Shown piece by piece: positions 50,420 through 60,756 of a DNA stretch of 64,000 nt. The stretch covers positions 2,542,001-2,606,000 of the forward strand of contig NZ_AP022606.1 in assembly GCF_010728725.1 (NCBI RefSeq), in the 5' to 3' direction. Below the pieces are notes generated by a model, which saw only the letters and a list, made by a program, of their open reading frames with translations, was not told the DNA's origin and made no database searches. Position 1 is the first letter of the stretch. Each line of letters begins with the position of its first letter. This stretch comes from Mycobacterium branderi. GTDB lineage: Bacteria; Actinomycetota; Actinomycetes; Mycobacteriales; Mycobacteriaceae. A program made the position numbers and the translations under genes.

Positions 50420-52570
50420 TCAGCCCATCCCCGGGAGCAGTTGAACGATCAGGTCGATGAGTTTGATCCCGATGAACGGGCTGACGATCCCGCCCAGCCC
50501 GTAGACGTAGAGGTTGCGGCTGAGCAACTTCGCGGCGCTGCTCGGCGTGTAGCGAACACCGCGCAGCGCCAACGGAATCAGCGCGGCGATGATGATCGCG
50601 TTGAAGATGACCGCCGACAGGATCGCCGACTCGGGGCTGTGCAACCGCATCACGTTGACCAGGTCCAGCCCCGGGAAGATCGCGACGAACATCGCCGGGA
50701 TGATCGCGAAATACTTGGCGATGTCGTTGGCGATCGAGAATGTCGTGAGCGCGCCGCGGGTGATCAACAGTTGCTTGCCGATCTCGACGATCTCGATGAG
50801 CTTGGTGGGATCGGAGTCCAGATCCACCATGTTGCCGGCTTCCTTGGCCGCGGTGGTTCCGGTGTTCATCGCCACCCCGACGTCGGCCTGGGCCAGCGCC
50901 GGCGCGTCGTTGGTGCCGTCTCCGGTCATCGCGACCAGCCGGCCGCCTTCCTGCTCGCGTTTGATCAGCACCATCTTGTCTTCGGGAGTGGCCTCGGCCA
51001 GGAAGTCGTCGACGCCGGCTTCCTCGGCAATCGCCTTGGCGGTCAACGGGTTATCGCCGGTGATCATCACCGTGCGGATGCCCATCCGGCGCATCGCGTC
51101 GAAGCGCTCACGCATGCCGTGCTTGACCACGTCCTTGAGGTAGATGACGCCCAGCACTTGGGCTTTCGTGCCGGCGGCGCCGTTGGATACCTGGCCCACC
51201 ACCAACGGGGTGCCGCCGGCTGCGGCGATGCCGTCGACGATCTCGCCGAGGATGGCCGGAGGCGTCCCGCCGTTGAGCCGGATCCACTCCGCGACGGAGT
51301 TCGCCGCGCCCTTGCGCAGTTGCCGTCCCGCGATGTCCACCCCGGACATCCGGGTCACCGCAGTGAACTCCACCCAGGACGCGTTGGCCAGTTCGCCGGG
51401 CGTCCGCGCGCGCAATCCGTAAGCCTCTTTGGCGTAGACGACGACGGAGCGGCCCTCGGGTGTTTCGTCGGCGAGGCTGGACAGCTGAGCGGCGTCCGCA
51501 AGCTCCCGCTCGCTCACTCCGCTGACCGGAATGAACTCTGCCGCTTCGCGATTGCCGAGCGTGATCGTTCCGGTCTTGTCCAGCAGCAGGGTGTTGACGT
51601 CGCCGGCGGCCTCGACCGCACGCCCGGACATGGCTAATACGTTGCGCTGCACAAGCCGGTCCATGCCGGCGATCCCGATAGCCGACAGCAGCGCGCCGAT
51701 GGTGGTGGGGATCAGGCAGACCAGCAACGCCACCAGCACGATGCCGGTGACCCCGTTGGTGTCCAGCGCCTGGGTGTCGGGCACACCGGGGTTGCCTGCC
51801 TTGGAGTAGATCGCCAGCGGCTGCAGTGTGGCCACCGCGAACACGAAGATGATCGTCAGCGCCGCCAGCAGGATGTTCAGCGCGAGTTCGTTCGGTGTCT
51901 TCTGCCGGTTGGCGCCCTCGACCAGTGCGATCATCCGGTCCACGAAGCTTTGGCCGGGCTTTTGCGTGATCCTGACGACGATGCGATCCGAGAGGACGGT
52001 GGTGCCGCCGGTCACTGCAGAGCGGTCGCCGCCGGACTCCCGGATCACCGGCGCCGACTCACCGGTGATGGCCGATTCGTCCACGGACGCAATGCCTTCC
52101 ACGACGTCACCGTCGCCGGGGATGGTCTGGCCGGCCTCGACCACCACGATGTCGCCTTGTTGCAGCAGAGGTGCCGGCACCTTCTCCTCGACGCCGGGCG
52201 AGCCCGGGGTCCAATCCCGAAGGCGCCGCGCGACGGTGTCGGCTTTCGACTTGCGCAAGGCGTCGGCCTGGGCCTTGCCGCGCCCCTCGGCGACGGCCTC
52301 GGCCAGATTCGCGAAGAGCACCGTGAGCCACAGCCAGAACACGATCAGCCAGCCGAACCAACTCGGATCGCCGATCGCGAGCACGGTGGACCACGCGGCC
52401 CCGATTTCGACGATGAACATCACCGGGTTGCGCCACAGCGTGCGGGGATCGAGTTTTTTCAGCGCCCCGGGCAGCGACTTGCCCACCATCTTGGGGTCGA
52501 GCAGGCCGCCCTGGACCCGCTCCGCCGCTGCATGCGGTGTCCTGGCGAAATCCATTGCAGGCGAGACCAT
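50420..52570 (-). CDS. kdpB: K+-transporting P-type ATPase subunit B (KdpB)
   Basis: A 716-residue catalytic subunit of the high-affinity K+ pump. The phosphorylation site is DKTGT in [13 protein letters not shown]. Other motifs are [37 protein letters not shown] and [20 protein letters not shown]. About seven transmembrane helices are visible. ATG 52570 lies 2 bp after the kdpA stop and has AAGGGA about 8 nt upstream. All catalytic residues are present. Confidence 0.98.
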   Translation of the reverse strand: MVSPAMDFARTPHAAAERVQGGLLDPKMVGKSLPGALKKLDPRTLWRNPVMFIVEIGAAWSTVLAIGDPSWFGWLIVFWLWLTVLFANLAEAVAEGRGKAQADALRKSKADTVARRLRDWTPGSPGVEEKVPAPLLQQGDIVVVEAGQTIPGDGDVVEGIASVDESAITGESAPVIRESGGDRSAVTGGTTVLSDRIVVRITQKPGQSFVDRMIALVEGANRQKTPNELALNILLAALTIIFVFAVATLQPLAIYSKAGNPGVPDTQALDTNGVTGIVLVALLVCLIPTTIGALLSAIGIAGMDRLVQRNVLAMSGRAVEAAGDVNTLLLDKTGTITLGNREAAEFIPVSGVSERELADAAQLSSLADETPEGRSVVVYAKEAYGLRARTPGELANASWVEFTAVTRMSGVDIAGRQLRKGAANSVAEWIRLNGGTPPAILGEIVDGIAAAGGTPLVVGQVSNGAAGTKAQVLGVIYLKDVVKHGMRERFDAMRRMGIRTVMITGDNPLTAKAIAEEAGVDDFLAEATPEDKMVLIKREQEGGRLVAMTGDGTNDAPALAQADVGVAMNTGTTAAKEAGNMVDLDSDPTKLIEIVEIGKQLLITRGALTTFSIANDIAKYFAIIPAMFVAIFPGLDLVNVMRLHSPESAILSAVIFNAIIIAALIPLALRGVRYTPSSAAKLLSRNLYVYGLGGIVSPFIGIKLIDLIVQLLPGMG

Positions 52571-52571
52571 T

Positions 52572-54242
52572 TCAGTGGATCCCTTCGGCGAGCGGCCCCA
52601 GCGCCAGCGCAGGCAGGAAGGTGAGGGCAACCAGAATGAGGGTCACTCCCACCACCAGGCCGACGAATTGAGGCTTGTGGGTGGGCAGCGTGCCGGCCGA
52701 TTCCGGCGTCATACCCTGCCGGGCCAGTGAGCCGGCCAGCGCAAGCAGCAGGATCATCGGCAGGAACCTGCCGAAGGCCATGGCCAGTCCCAAAGCCGTG
52801 TTATACCAGGTCGTATTGGCCGAAAGCCCGGCGAAGGCGGAGCCGTTGTTGTTGGCCGCCGAGGTGAATGCATACAACACCTCGGACAGGCCGTGTGGTC
52901 CGGTGTTGGCCATCCCTGCGCGCTCCGGCGGTAGCGCCATCGCGACCGCGGTGCCGAGCAGCACGATCAGCGGGGTCACCAAGAAGTAGCTTGCCGCGAA
53001 CTTGATCTCACGCGGGGTGACCTTCTTGCCGAGGTATTCGGGGGTGCGGCCGACCATCAGCCCCGCCACGAACACGGTGATCACGGCGAGGACGAGGATG
53101 CCGTAGAGGCCCGATCCGGTGCCGCCGGGTGCGACCTCCCCGAGCTGCATGTTGAACATCGTCATCATGCCGCCGAGGCTGGTGTAGGAGTCGTGCGCGG
53201 AATCGACGGCGCCGGTTGACGTCAACGTCGTGGCGTCGGCGAAGATCGCGGAGTCGGCGACGCCGAACCGCTGCTCGACACCCTCCGACGCGGCGCCCGC
53301 CGCGGTGGGCACGGTTCCGTGGTGCTGCAACTGAACCAGCATCGTCACGGTGACGCTGATGGCGGCGATTACCCCCATCACCGCGGCTATCGCATAGCCC
53401 TGCTTTGTGTTGCCGACCATGCGGCCGAAGGTGCGCGGCAGCGAAAAGCTGATTACCACCAGCAGGAAGATCTCCACCCAGTTGGTCCACGTGGTCGGGT
53501 TCTCGAACGGGTGCGCGGAGGTGGCGTTGTAGAAGCCGCCGCCGTTGGTGCCCAGCAGCTTGATCGCTTCCTGGCTCGCGACCGGGCCGCCGGGAATGGT
53601 CTGCTGTGAGCCGGCCAGCGTGGTGACCACTTGGTCGTGCAGGTGGAAATTCTGGATGACGCCGCCTGCGACCAGCACCACCGCGCCGAGGATGGCGATC
53701 GGAAGCAGTATGCGCAGCGTGCCGCGGACCAGGTCCACCCAGAAGTTGCCGAGTTCACCGGTGCGGGTGCGGACGAATCCGCGGACGAATGCGACCGCGA
53801 CCGCCATCCCGACCGCCGCGGACACGAAGTTCTGCACCGCCAAACCGGCCATCTGCACCAGATGTCCCTGGGTCGACTCGCCGGAGTAGGCCTGCCAATT
53901 CGTGTTGGTGACGAAGCTGACCGCGGTGTTCCAGGCCAGCGCCGGAGTCATCGGGGTCGCCGGATCGTGCAGGTGCAGCGGCAGCTTGCCCTGGATTAGC
54001 TGCAGGGCGAACAGGAACACGATGCTGACAGCGGAGAACGCGAGGACGCTGCGTGCATACCCTGGCCAGGACTGCTCGGAGCGCGGGTTGGCGCCGATCA
54101 GACGGTAGATGAATCGTTCGACGCGCCAATGCTTTTCCGCGCTGTAGACCCGGAACATGTAGTCGCCCAGCGGCACATGGACGAGCACCAGCGCCAGCAC
54201 CAGAAGCGCAAGGAACAGCAGCCCGGCTGTGGTGGTGCTCAT
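52572..54242 (-). CDS. kdpA: K+-transporting ATPase subunit A (KdpA)
   Basis: A 556-residue channel-like subunit of the SKT superfamily with about ten transmembrane helices. The four selectivity-filter P-loop regions are visible as [60 protein letters not shown] with NNNGSAF, and related segments. It provides the K+ entry path for KdpB. ATG 54242 overlaps the kdpF stop by one base (TGATG). Confidence 0.98.
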   Translation of the reverse strand: MSTTTAGLLFLALLVLALVLVHVPLGDYMFRVYSAEKHWRVERFIYRLIGANPRSEQSWPGYARSVLAFSAVSIVFLFALQLIQGKLPLHLHDPATPMTPALAWNTAVSFVTNTNWQAYSGESTQGHLVQMAGLAVQNFVSAAVGMAVAVAFVRGFVRTRTGELGNFWVDLVRGTLRILLPIAILGAVVLVAGGVIQNFHLHDQVVTTLAGSQQTIPGGPVASQEAIKLLGTNGGGFYNATSAHPFENPTTWTNWVEIFLLVVISFSLPRTFGRMVGNTKQGYAIAAVMGVIAAISVTVTMLVQLQHHGTVPTAAGAASEGVEQRFGVADSAIFADATTLTSTGAVDSAHDSYTSLGGMMTMFNMQLGEVAPGGTGSGLYGILVLAVITVFVAGLMVGRTPEYLGKKVTPREIKFAASYFLVTPLIVLLGTAVAMALPPERAGMANTGPHGLSEVLYAFTSAANNNGSAFAGLSANTTWYNTALGLAMAFGRFLPMILLLALAGSLARQGMTPESAGTLPTHKPQFVGLVVGVTLILVALTFLPALALGPLAEGIH

Positions 54243-54331
54243 CAGAAACGTTCCGGAAAGAGCAGGGCCGCAACCAGTAACAGCGCGATGATGACGGCCA
54301 GTGCAAGGCCGATGGCGTTGGCGAGGTTCAC
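54242..54331 (-). CDS. kdpF: KdpF, 29-residue transmembrane stabiliser of the Kdp complex
   Basis: The peptide begins at GTG 54331 with [20 protein letters not shown], then AALLFPERF. It is one transmembrane helix with the family's ending LFPE-x-F. It binds KdpA lipid-side and stabilises the complex. The start overlaps the stop of the upstream mini-ORF (GTG-A), and the stop overlaps kdpA. Confidence 0.9.
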   Translation of the reverse strand: MNLANAIGLALAVIIALLLVAALLFPERF

Positions 54332-54402
54332 AGCCCCTCGACTAGCTTGAGCACCATGCCGAGCACGGCGAAGACCGCCACCGTCAGCAGCAGATAGACC
54401 AC
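54328..54402 (-). CDS. 24-residue membrane mini-protein before kdpF
   Basis: GTG 54402 opens [20 protein letters not shown], then VEGL and TGA, which overlaps the kdpF start. It is hydrophobic with a Lys/Glu end and forms one predicted transmembrane helix. Short ORFs of this kind occur upstream of kdpF in several actinobacteria, from memory. It could be a small accessory subunit or a leader peptide that couples translation into kdpF. A purine-rich GGAGATGG lies about 12 nt upstream. Confidence 0.6.
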   Translation of the reverse strand: MVYLLLTVAVFAVLGMVLKLVEGL

Positions 54403-54497
54403 TACAGACACACCATCTCCGTTTCACTACCCGCCCCGAGTCATGCTCGGTCGGCCGCGCAGCACCCACTGGGCCCTCGGGGATGAGGGCTGCAATG

Positions 54498-54550
54498 ACG
54501 CTAAGCCCGTTCGGTATCCAGGGCAGCGGTCATTAACGCTTTCTTTACGG
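54498..54550 (-). promoter_or_regulatory. kdp promoter with an OmpR-type direct repeat (candidate KdpE site)
   Basis: TTAAC-N6-TTTAC (54533-54548, box to 54550) lies 30 bp upstream of a -10-like TAGCGT (minus strand, 54503 to 54498). The box resembles the T-rich KdpE site of E. coli. A GCCCTC/GAGGGC hairpin (54473-54490) forms the start of the leader. Confidence 0.6.
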
Positions 54551-54631
54551 GTCGCGGTGCGGCCTTAACGGTCGGGCCGACAGTTAGCAGCCGCGCTGCG
54601 TGCGCCTTGCCGCGGTAGTACCGTTCGCCGT

Positions 54632-55075
54632 ATGCGTGCCCAGGACATGGCCGAGGACTTCCCGGTTTTGACCACCGACTCCGCCGCACTCGAGGCGGTG
54701 CGCATGCTCGCTGAGCAACGCCTACCCGGCGTTTTGGTTGTTGACGCATCCGGCAGCCCGTACGCGGTGCTGCCGGCGTCGCAAGTGGTCCGTTTTATCG
54801 TGCCGGGTTACGTGCAGGACGACCCGCTGTTGTCGGGCGTACTCGAGGAATCGATGGCCGACCACGTCGCAGAGAGGTTGGAGGGCAAGACGGTCGGCGA
54901 CATGCTGCCCGCGCACCTTTCCGACGTGCCGCCGGCCAACTTCGACGACACCATCATCGAGGTAGCCGCGGTAATGGCGCGGCTGCGAAGTCCGTTGGTC
55001 CCGGTCACCAAGGGTGGCAAATTGCTGGGTGTGATCACCGCATCACGCCTGCTGGCCGCGGTGCTCAAGTCTTGA
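54632..55075 (+). CDS. CBS-domain pair protein
   Basis: A 147-residue protein that is just two CBS motifs: [20 protein letters not shown] with [19 protein letters not shown], and the second [20 protein letters not shown] with [20 protein letters not shown]. Such Bateman modules bind adenosine nucleotides and often gate ion transporters. It is divergent from the kdp operon (229-bp shared gap) and ends 10 bp before the transporter gene, with which it is co-transcribed. It probably regulates that transporter. ATG 54632. Confidence 0.88.
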   Translation: MRAQDMAEDFPVLTTDSAALEAVRMLAEQRLPGVLVVDASGSPYAVLPASQVVRFIVPGYVQDDPLLSGVLEESMADHVAERLEGKTVGDMLPAHLSDVPPANFDDTIIEVAAVMARLRSPLVPVTKGGKLLGVITASRLLAAVLKS

Positions 55076-55085
55076 TCGCCCGCAC

Positions 55086-56384
55086 GTGAACCTCTATGCG
55101 GTTATCGCAACCGCGATCTTCGTCATCGCCTACGCGTTGATCGCCAGCGACCGCGTCAACAAGACACTGGTAGCGCTCGGCGGCGCGGTCTTCGTCGTCA
55201 TCTTGCCGGTGATCAACTCCGACGAGGTGTTCTTCTCGCGGGCGACCGGGATCGATTGGGACGTCATCTTTTTGCTGCTGGGCATGATGATCATTGTCAG
55301 CGTGGTACGCCAAACCGGCGTGTTCGAATACGTGGCGATCTGGGCGGCCAAGCGCGCCAACGGCTCACCGCTGCGCATCATGATCTTGCTGATGGGCGTC
55401 ACCGCTGTTGCATCGGCCCTGCTGGACAACGTCACTACGGTGCTGTTGATCGCTCCGGTTACCCTGCTGGTGTGCGACCGTCTCCAGATCAGCCCGGCGC
55501 CATTCCTTATGGCCGAGGCGTTTTCGGCTAACATCGGTGGCACCGCCACGTTGGTCGGCGATCCGCCCAACATCATCATTGCGGACCGCGGCGGCGTGAG
55601 CTTCAACGACTTCCTGATTCACTTGGCACCGATCGTCGTCATCCTGATGGTCGTCCTCGCCGCGCTGCTCCCGCGCTTGTTCCCGGGCGCATTCACGGTC
55701 GACGGCGAACGGGTCGCCGATGTGATGGCATTGGACGAACGCGAAGCGATCCATGATCAACAGTTGCTGATCAAATGCGGGGCTGTGCTGGTGGCGGTGT
55801 TCGCCGGGTTCGTCGCGCATAAGGCAATTCACATGGAACCATCGCTGGTGGCGATGGTGGGCGCCGGTGTCCTCATCGTAATCTCCGGTCTGACAAGGGA
55901 ATTCTATCTGCAGAGCGTGGAATGGGAGACGCTGCTGTTCTTCTCCGGGCTTTTCGTCATGGTCGGTGCGCTGGTGAGAACCGGGGTTATCGGGCAGTTG
56001 GCCAAGTTGGCGGGCCAAGCGACCGGTGGCAATGCGTTGGTGACGACGATGCTGGTCCTGGTGGTGTCCTTCGTCGCAAGCGGCTTCGTCAACAACGTGC
56101 CGTATGCCGCGACGATGACACCGATCGTCGCCGAGCTGATGTCATCCGTTCATCCACATCTCAACTCCGCGGTGCTGTGGTGGGCCTTGGCCTTGGGCAC
56201 CGACCTCGGCGGCAACCTAACCGCCGTCGGAGCAAGCGCGAACGTCGTCGTCATCGGAATCGCCCAGCGCGCCGGCAGTCCCATCTCCTTTTGGGAGTTC
56301 ACCCGCAAGGGTGTGGTGGTCAGCGCCGTCTCGCTGGTGCTGTGCGCCGGGTACCTTTCGCTACGCTATTTCGCCTGGGCTTGA
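55086..56384 (+). CDS. ArsB/NhaD-superfamily (SLC13-like) ion transporter
   Basis: A 432-residue protein with about 11 transmembrane helices. The first half has [40 protein letters not shown] and [20 protein letters not shown]. The second half repeats the fold with [40 protein letters not shown] and [20 protein letters not shown]. It belongs to the ion-transporter clan containing ArsB and NhaD; arsenite export and Na+/H+ exchange are both known there. With the CBS protein before it and K+ genes around it, a cation or acid-linked role is more likely than arsenite. GTG 55086. Confidence 0.88.
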   Translation: MNLYAVIATAIFVIAYALIASDRVNKTLVALGGAVFVVILPVINSDEVFFSRATGIDWDVIFLLLGMMIIVSVVRQTGVFEYVAIWAAKRANGSPLRIMILLMGVTAVASALLDNVTTVLLIAPVTLLVCDRLQISPAPFLMAEAFSANIGGTATLVGDPPNIIIADRGGVSFNDFLIHLAPIVVILMVVLAALLPRLFPGAFTVDGERVADVMALDEREAIHDQQLLIKCGAVLVAVFAGFVAHKAIHMEPSLVAMVGAGVLIVISGLTREFYLQSVEWETLLFFSGLFVMVGALVRTGVIGQLAKLAGQATGGNALVTTMLVLVVSFVASGFVNNVPYAATMTPIVAELMSSVHPHLNSAVLWWALALGTDLGGNLTAVGASANVVVIGIAQRAGSPISFWEFTRKGVVVSAVSLVLCAGYLSLRYFAWA

Positions 56385-56499
56385 TTAGTGATTTAGTGGT
56401 GACCCGCCGCTCGGCCGGCTGTAACGACCGCAGCGCCGCGTTCGGACGTATCAGCGCCAATCAGCTTCCAGGGTAGGCCTGACCGTGCATTGGAAATCG

Positions 56500-58509
56500 T
56501 CAGCGTTCCTCGACGGGCAACAGCCGCGGCTCCATACCGCCGAATTGCGGTGCGGCCGTGTCCCCGAAGCCCTCGGGAGCCATCGGTGCTCTGCGGGACG
56601 TGACGTCGTACGGCACGATTATCGCGGTCGCGCCGGTAACCCGGCTGACCGCCCGGGCCATCTTGTCCGCGGTGCGGTCGTGAAGTAGCCGGCCCAGCAA
56701 CGGCGAATATGTTCGGCGCGGCAACAGCACCGTGATTTTGGAGCCCGGATGATCCGTCAATTCCTTGAGGACCAGCTCCTGTGCGGCACGGCTGAGGTGA
56801 CGATCCGGGCAGTCGACCACCCGCAGCCGGATGTCGTGATCGAAGTGCTCCCAGCGGTCCCGCAGTTCCGCGGCGTGATCCGCGTCCACCACGAAGTGCA
56901 CCGCGATCAAGTAGTCGGCCTGTAGTCCCTTCGCGTAGCGCAGCGCCTCGATCTCGGCAAGATCGACCGAATCCACAAAGACGAAAACCCGAAGTCGCGC
57001 ATGCCTGACCAATTCAGGATCATCGGGGCGAGACGCCTCGAGTACGGATGCCTCTGCGCGGTACTGCCGGTTGAGCCGCATCAAAGCGAATACCAGCACG
57101 GGGAACACCACGCCCACCAGCCAGGCACCCTGAGTGAACCTGGCCACGATGAAGATCCCCACCACGAGCGTCGACATGATCCCGGTGGCCAGGTTGATCC
57201 CCGCCTTGTATCGCCAGCCCCGGCCGCGATGCACGAAATGATGTTTGGTCATGCCGTATCCGGCCATCGCGAAGCCGGTGAACACACCGATCGCGAACAG
57301 CGGCACCAGTTCGTGGACCGAGCCGCCGGTCACCAGCAGCAGTGCCACCGCGAGCACAGCCAGTGCGATGATGCCGTTGGAGAACACCAATCGGTGACCG
57401 CGCTTGGTCAGTGGCCGTGGCAGAAATCGGTCCGTGGCAACGAAACTGGCCAGCGCGGGGAAACCGCCGAAGCCGGTATTGGCGCCGGCGAACAGAATCG
57501 CCGCGCTTGACGCCTGGACAAGAAAGTACAGGACGTTGCCGATCACCCCGTTGCCGAACACCGCCCGGGCGATTTCGGACAACATCGACGGATATTCCGC
57601 GACATACGGAGTGGCGCGGGTGACGTAGGCCAAGTAGGCGACACCCACCAGCAGGAACCCGAGGATGCAGGCCATCACCGTGAGGACGCGACGCGCATTG
57701 GGGCCTTGCGGCTCGCGAAAGACGTTGACGGTGTTGGAAATCGCTTCGACCCCGGTCAGCGATGAACCACCGTTGGCGAACCCGCGCAGCAACGCGAAAG
57801 CCGTGGCGCCCATCACCAGCGCACCACCCTGATGGATGGGCACCGCTCCGGCAATGTGCGCTGGATCGTATTTGGGTAAGCCCCAGAAGATTTCACGAAC
57901 AACGCCGGTCGCAATGGTCAGCGTGATCATGCCCACGAAGGAGTACGTCGTGATCGCGAATGTCCGCCCCGACTGCCGCAATCCACGCAGGTTCGCATAA
58001 CCGATGAGCACCACCGAGGCCACGGCTATTTCCAGACTGTAGGGACGAAGCGGGGGGAGTGCCGACACCACCGCCACCGTTCCGGCGGCAGTCTGCACGG
58101 CGACGGTGACCACATAGTCGATCAACAGTGCCGCGGCCGCGACCTGCGCCACTTTCAGCCCGAAGTTCTCCCGGGCGACCACATAAGAGCCGCCGGCCTG
58201 GGTATAGGCCATGACGACCTGCCGATACGACGCGGTGACCAGTGCAAGTATCAGCAGGACGACCCCGATGACAGGAAGCAACAAGGCGAATGCGGCCATC
58301 CCGACGCGCGGCAGCAAGGCGATCATGACCTGCTCGGGGCCGTAAGCGGTCGACGAGATCGCGTCCGGTGAAATCGCACCGAGCGCAACGGGATTCGACA
58401 GCCTTTCCGATGCCAGCTGCTCGCTGATCAGCGGTCGGCCCAGAGCGATCCGCTTACATACGTCTGAAGCGGACGGCGTTATCTTCTGCCCGCCAACCGA
58501 TGTTGTCAC
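56500..58509 (-). CDS. KimA-like K+ importer (APC superfamily), copy 1
   Basis: A 669-residue protein. The N-terminal motif LGAISPDAISSTAYGPEQVM and AYTQAGGSYVVARENFG, AALLIDYVVTVAVQTAAGTV and SLTGVEAISNTVNVF match the KimA (YdaO) family. About 12 transmembrane helices occupy residues 60-470. The C-terminal cytoplasmic domain (about 490-650) is a universal-stress-like fold (HARLRVFVFVDSVDLAEIEA, then KGLQADYLIAVHFVVDADHA). KimA imports K+ with H+ and is controlled by c-di-AMP in B. subtilis. It follows its paralogue with a 4-bp overlap (ATGA). Confidence 0.87.
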   Translation of the reverse strand: MTTSVGGQKITPSASDVCKRIALGRPLISEQLASERLSNPVALGAISPDAISSTAYGPEQVMIALLPRVGMAAFALLLPVIGVVLLILALVTASYRQVVMAYTQAGGSYVVARENFGLKVAQVAAAALLIDYVVTVAVQTAAGTVAVVSALPPLRPYSLEIAVASVVLIGYANLRGLRQSGRTFAITTYSFVGMITLTIATGVVREIFWGLPKYDPAHIAGAVPIHQGGALVMGATAFALLRGFANGGSSLTGVEAISNTVNVFREPQGPNARRVLTVMACILGFLLVGVAYLAYVTRATPYVAEYPSMLSEIARAVFGNGVIGNVLYFLVQASSAAILFAGANTGFGGFPALASFVATDRFLPRPLTKRGHRLVFSNGIIALAVLAVALLLVTGGSVHELVPLFAIGVFTGFAMAGYGMTKHHFVHRGRGWRYKAGINLATGIMSTLVVGIFIVARFTQGAWLVGVVFPVLVFALMRLNRQYRAEASVLEASRPDDPELVRHARLRVFVFVDSVDLAEIEALRYAKGLQADYLIAVHFVVDADHAAELRDRWEHFDHDIRLRVVDCPDRHLSRAAQELVLKELTDHPGSKITVLLPRRTYSPLLGRLLHDRTADKMARAVSRVTGATAIIVPYDVTSRRAPMAPEGFGDTAAPQFGGMEPRLLPVEER

Positions 58510-60551
58510 GGCGCATCACTTCCCAGGCTTTTGTCAACCACATGACGGCGTGCGGGATGGACCATCGATGCGGGCCGGTCACCGTTCGGGGATGCGACCG
58601 TCGCGCTGCGCTGGTCCCGCGGGATCTGAGCTATCCGGGACTTGATGTCGTAGGGCACAATTTGCGCGCTCGCGCCCTCGATCCGGCTGATGACCTTGGC
58701 CATCTTGTCCGCGGTGCGGTCGTGAAGCAGCCGGCCCAGCAGCGGCGAATATGTTCTGCGCGGCAGCAGCACCGTCACCTTGGAGCTCGGATGGCGGTTC
58801 AACTCCTGCCTCACCAGCTCGTGTGCGGCCCGGCCGAGCTGTCGGTCGGGACAATCGATCACCCGCAATGGGGTGTCGTGATCGTAGCGCCCCCAACGCT
58901 TTTGCAACCGCGCGGCGTGCGCGGCGTCTATCACGAAGTGGACGGCGACCAACTGGTCGGCACGCAGCCCTTTCCCGTAGCGCAGTGCCTCGATCTCGGC
59001 GAGGTCGACCGAATCGACGAAGATGAACACCCGATGTCGTGCATGCCGGGCGAACTCGGGAGGTTCGGTGCGCGACATCTCGAGTGCGGAGGCCTCGTCG
59101 CGGTATTGCCGGTTGAGCCGCATCAGAGCGAACACCAGCACCGGGAAAATGACGACTACCAGCCAGGCTCCCTCGTTGAACTTCGCTACGGCGAAAATAC
59201 CCACCACGACCGTCGACAAGATGCCCGCGGACAGGTTGATCGCCAGCTTGTACCGCCAGCCGGGTCCGCGGTGGGTGAGATGGTGTTTGGTCATGCCGCA
59301 ACCGGCCATCGCGAATGCACTGAACACGCCCATCGCGAAAAGCGGCACCAGCGCATTGACCGAACCGCCGGTCACCAGCAGCAGTGCCAGCGCCAGCGCG
59401 GTGAGCGTGATGATGCCGTTGGAGAACACCAGCCGATGGCCGCGTTTCATCAGCGGCCGCGGCAGAAAGCGGTCCTCCGCAACGAAACTCGTCAGCGCCG
59501 GGAAACCGTTGAAGCTGGTATTCGCGCCGTTGAACAGGATGGCCGCGCTGGCCGTCTGGAGAAGCAGGTACAAGATGTTGCCGATCAGGCCGTTGCCGAA
59601 TACCGCACGGCCGACCTCGGAAAGCATCGACGGATACCCCTCGACATAGGGGGTGGCGTGGGTGACATAGGTGAGCCACGCGACACCGGCCAACAAAAGC
59701 CCGAGAATGACCGACATTATGGTGAGTACCCGACGTGCGTTGGGGCCCACAGGTTTCCGGAACACGTTGACCGTGTTGGAGATGGCCTCCACTCCGGTCA
59801 GCGACGTGCCGCCGTTGGCGAATGCGCGCAGCAGCACGAGGATCGTCGCACCCATCACCAGCCCGCTGCCCTGGTGGACCGGCACCGCTCCGGCGATATG
59901 TGCCGGATCGTATTTCGGTAAACCCCAGAAGATTTCACGGACAATGCCCACTACGATCAGCAAAGTCAGCATAACGACGAACGAGTAGGTCGGCAGCGCG
60001 AACGAAATGCCCGCCTCCCGCATGCCGCGCAGGTTGCCGTAACAAAAGAGGAGCACCGCGGCTACGGTGATTTCCAAGTGGTAAGGGCCCAGCGAGGGTA
60101 TCGCAGACACCACCGCCACCGTGCCGGCTGCGGTTTGCACTCCGACGGTGACCACATAGTCGATCAGCAGTGCGGCCGCGGCGATCTGCGCCACCCGGGG
60201 CCCGAAGTTGTCCCGCGCGACAATGTAGGAGCCGCCGACGCGGGTGTAGGCCATGACGACCTGGCGATACGACGCGGTCACCAAGACCAGGATCAGCAGG
60301 ATGACGCCCGTGAGGGGAAGCAGCAGCGCGAACGCGGCCAGGCCGGCGGCCGGCAGCAGCTCGATCATGATCTGCTCGGGACCGTAGGCGGTCGACGAGA
60401 TCGCGTCCGGTGAAATCGCGCCGAGCGCGACGGGATTCGACAATCGCTCGTGTTGGAGCTGGTTGGTGATCATCGGCTTGCCGAGAAAGGCGCGCTTGCA
60501 CACGTCGCCAATCGACAGGGGGACGCTGAGCCGGCCGGCCGGTGATGTCAT
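58506..60551 (-). CDS. KimA-like K+ importer (APC superfamily), copy 2
   Basis: A 681-residue paralogue of copy 1 (LGAISPDAISSTAYGPEQIM; VARDNFGPRVAQIAAAALLI; SLTGVEAISNTVNVF), again with about 12 helices and a C-terminal stress-like domain (HARHRVFIFVDSVDLAEIEA). ATG 60551 is chosen because AAGGAA is 9 nt upstream; the longer frame from 60632 adds 27 basic residues. It is the first gene of the two-gene operon and has an OmpR-type repeat in its promoter. The copies differ most in the extreme N- and C-terminal tails, where regulation could differ. Confidence 0.87.
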   Translation of the reverse strand: MTSPAGRLSVPLSIGDVCKRAFLGKPMITNQLQHERLSNPVALGAISPDAISSTAYGPEQIMIELLPAAGLAAFALLLPLTGVILLILVLVTASYRQVVMAYTRVGGSYIVARDNFGPRVAQIAAAALLIDYVVTVGVQTAAGTVAVVSAIPSLGPYHLEITVAAVLLFCYGNLRGMREAGISFALPTYSFVVMLTLLIVVGIVREIFWGLPKYDPAHIAGAVPVHQGSGLVMGATILVLLRAFANGGTSLTGVEAISNTVNVFRKPVGPNARRVLTIMSVILGLLLAGVAWLTYVTHATPYVEGYPSMLSEVGRAVFGNGLIGNILYLLLQTASAAILFNGANTSFNGFPALTSFVAEDRFLPRPLMKRGHRLVFSNGIITLTALALALLLVTGGSVNALVPLFAMGVFSAFAMAGCGMTKHHLTHRGPGWRYKLAINLSAGILSTVVVGIFAVAKFNEGAWLVVVIFPVLVFALMRLNRQYRDEASALEMSRTEPPEFARHARHRVFIFVDSVDLAEIEALRYGKGLRADQLVAVHFVIDAAHAARLQKRWGRYDHDTPLRVIDCPDRQLGRAAHELVRQELNRHPSSKVTVLLPRRTYSPLLGRLLHDRTADKMAKVISRIEGASAQIVPYDIKSRIAQIPRDQRSATVASPNGDRPASMVHPARRHVVDKSLGSDAP

Positions 60552-60667
60552 GGCCACGTTCCTTCGTCCGATTAGAGCGATATGCCCTTCTCGACCAGCC
60601 GATCGGATCGGTTGTCGACCGTGTGCAGGCATCCCGACTTGGCCCTCGACGGCGAAGGCTTGAAATG

Positions 60668-60719
60668 AAGGTAAGCGCGGGCTGGCGGGTTGCGCGTGTC
60701 GTTAACCCTTTCTTAACGA
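60668..60719 (-). promoter_or_regulatory. KimA-operon promoter with an OmpR-type direct repeat
   Basis: TTAAC-N6-TTAAC (60702-60717, box to 60719) lies 29 bp upstream of a -10-like TACCTT (minus strand, 60673 to 60668). The box matches that of kdp at 15 of 18 positions. Confidence 0.6.
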
Positions 60720-60756
60720 CTGCCCAGCGACCGGTATGCGGGCTTGCGCTGCATAG

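Noticed and set aside
58500..59921. 473-codon open frame opposite the second KimA-like gene
   Set aside because: Antisense of the transporter; the composition is His/Arg/Gln-rich without membrane or enzyme motifs.
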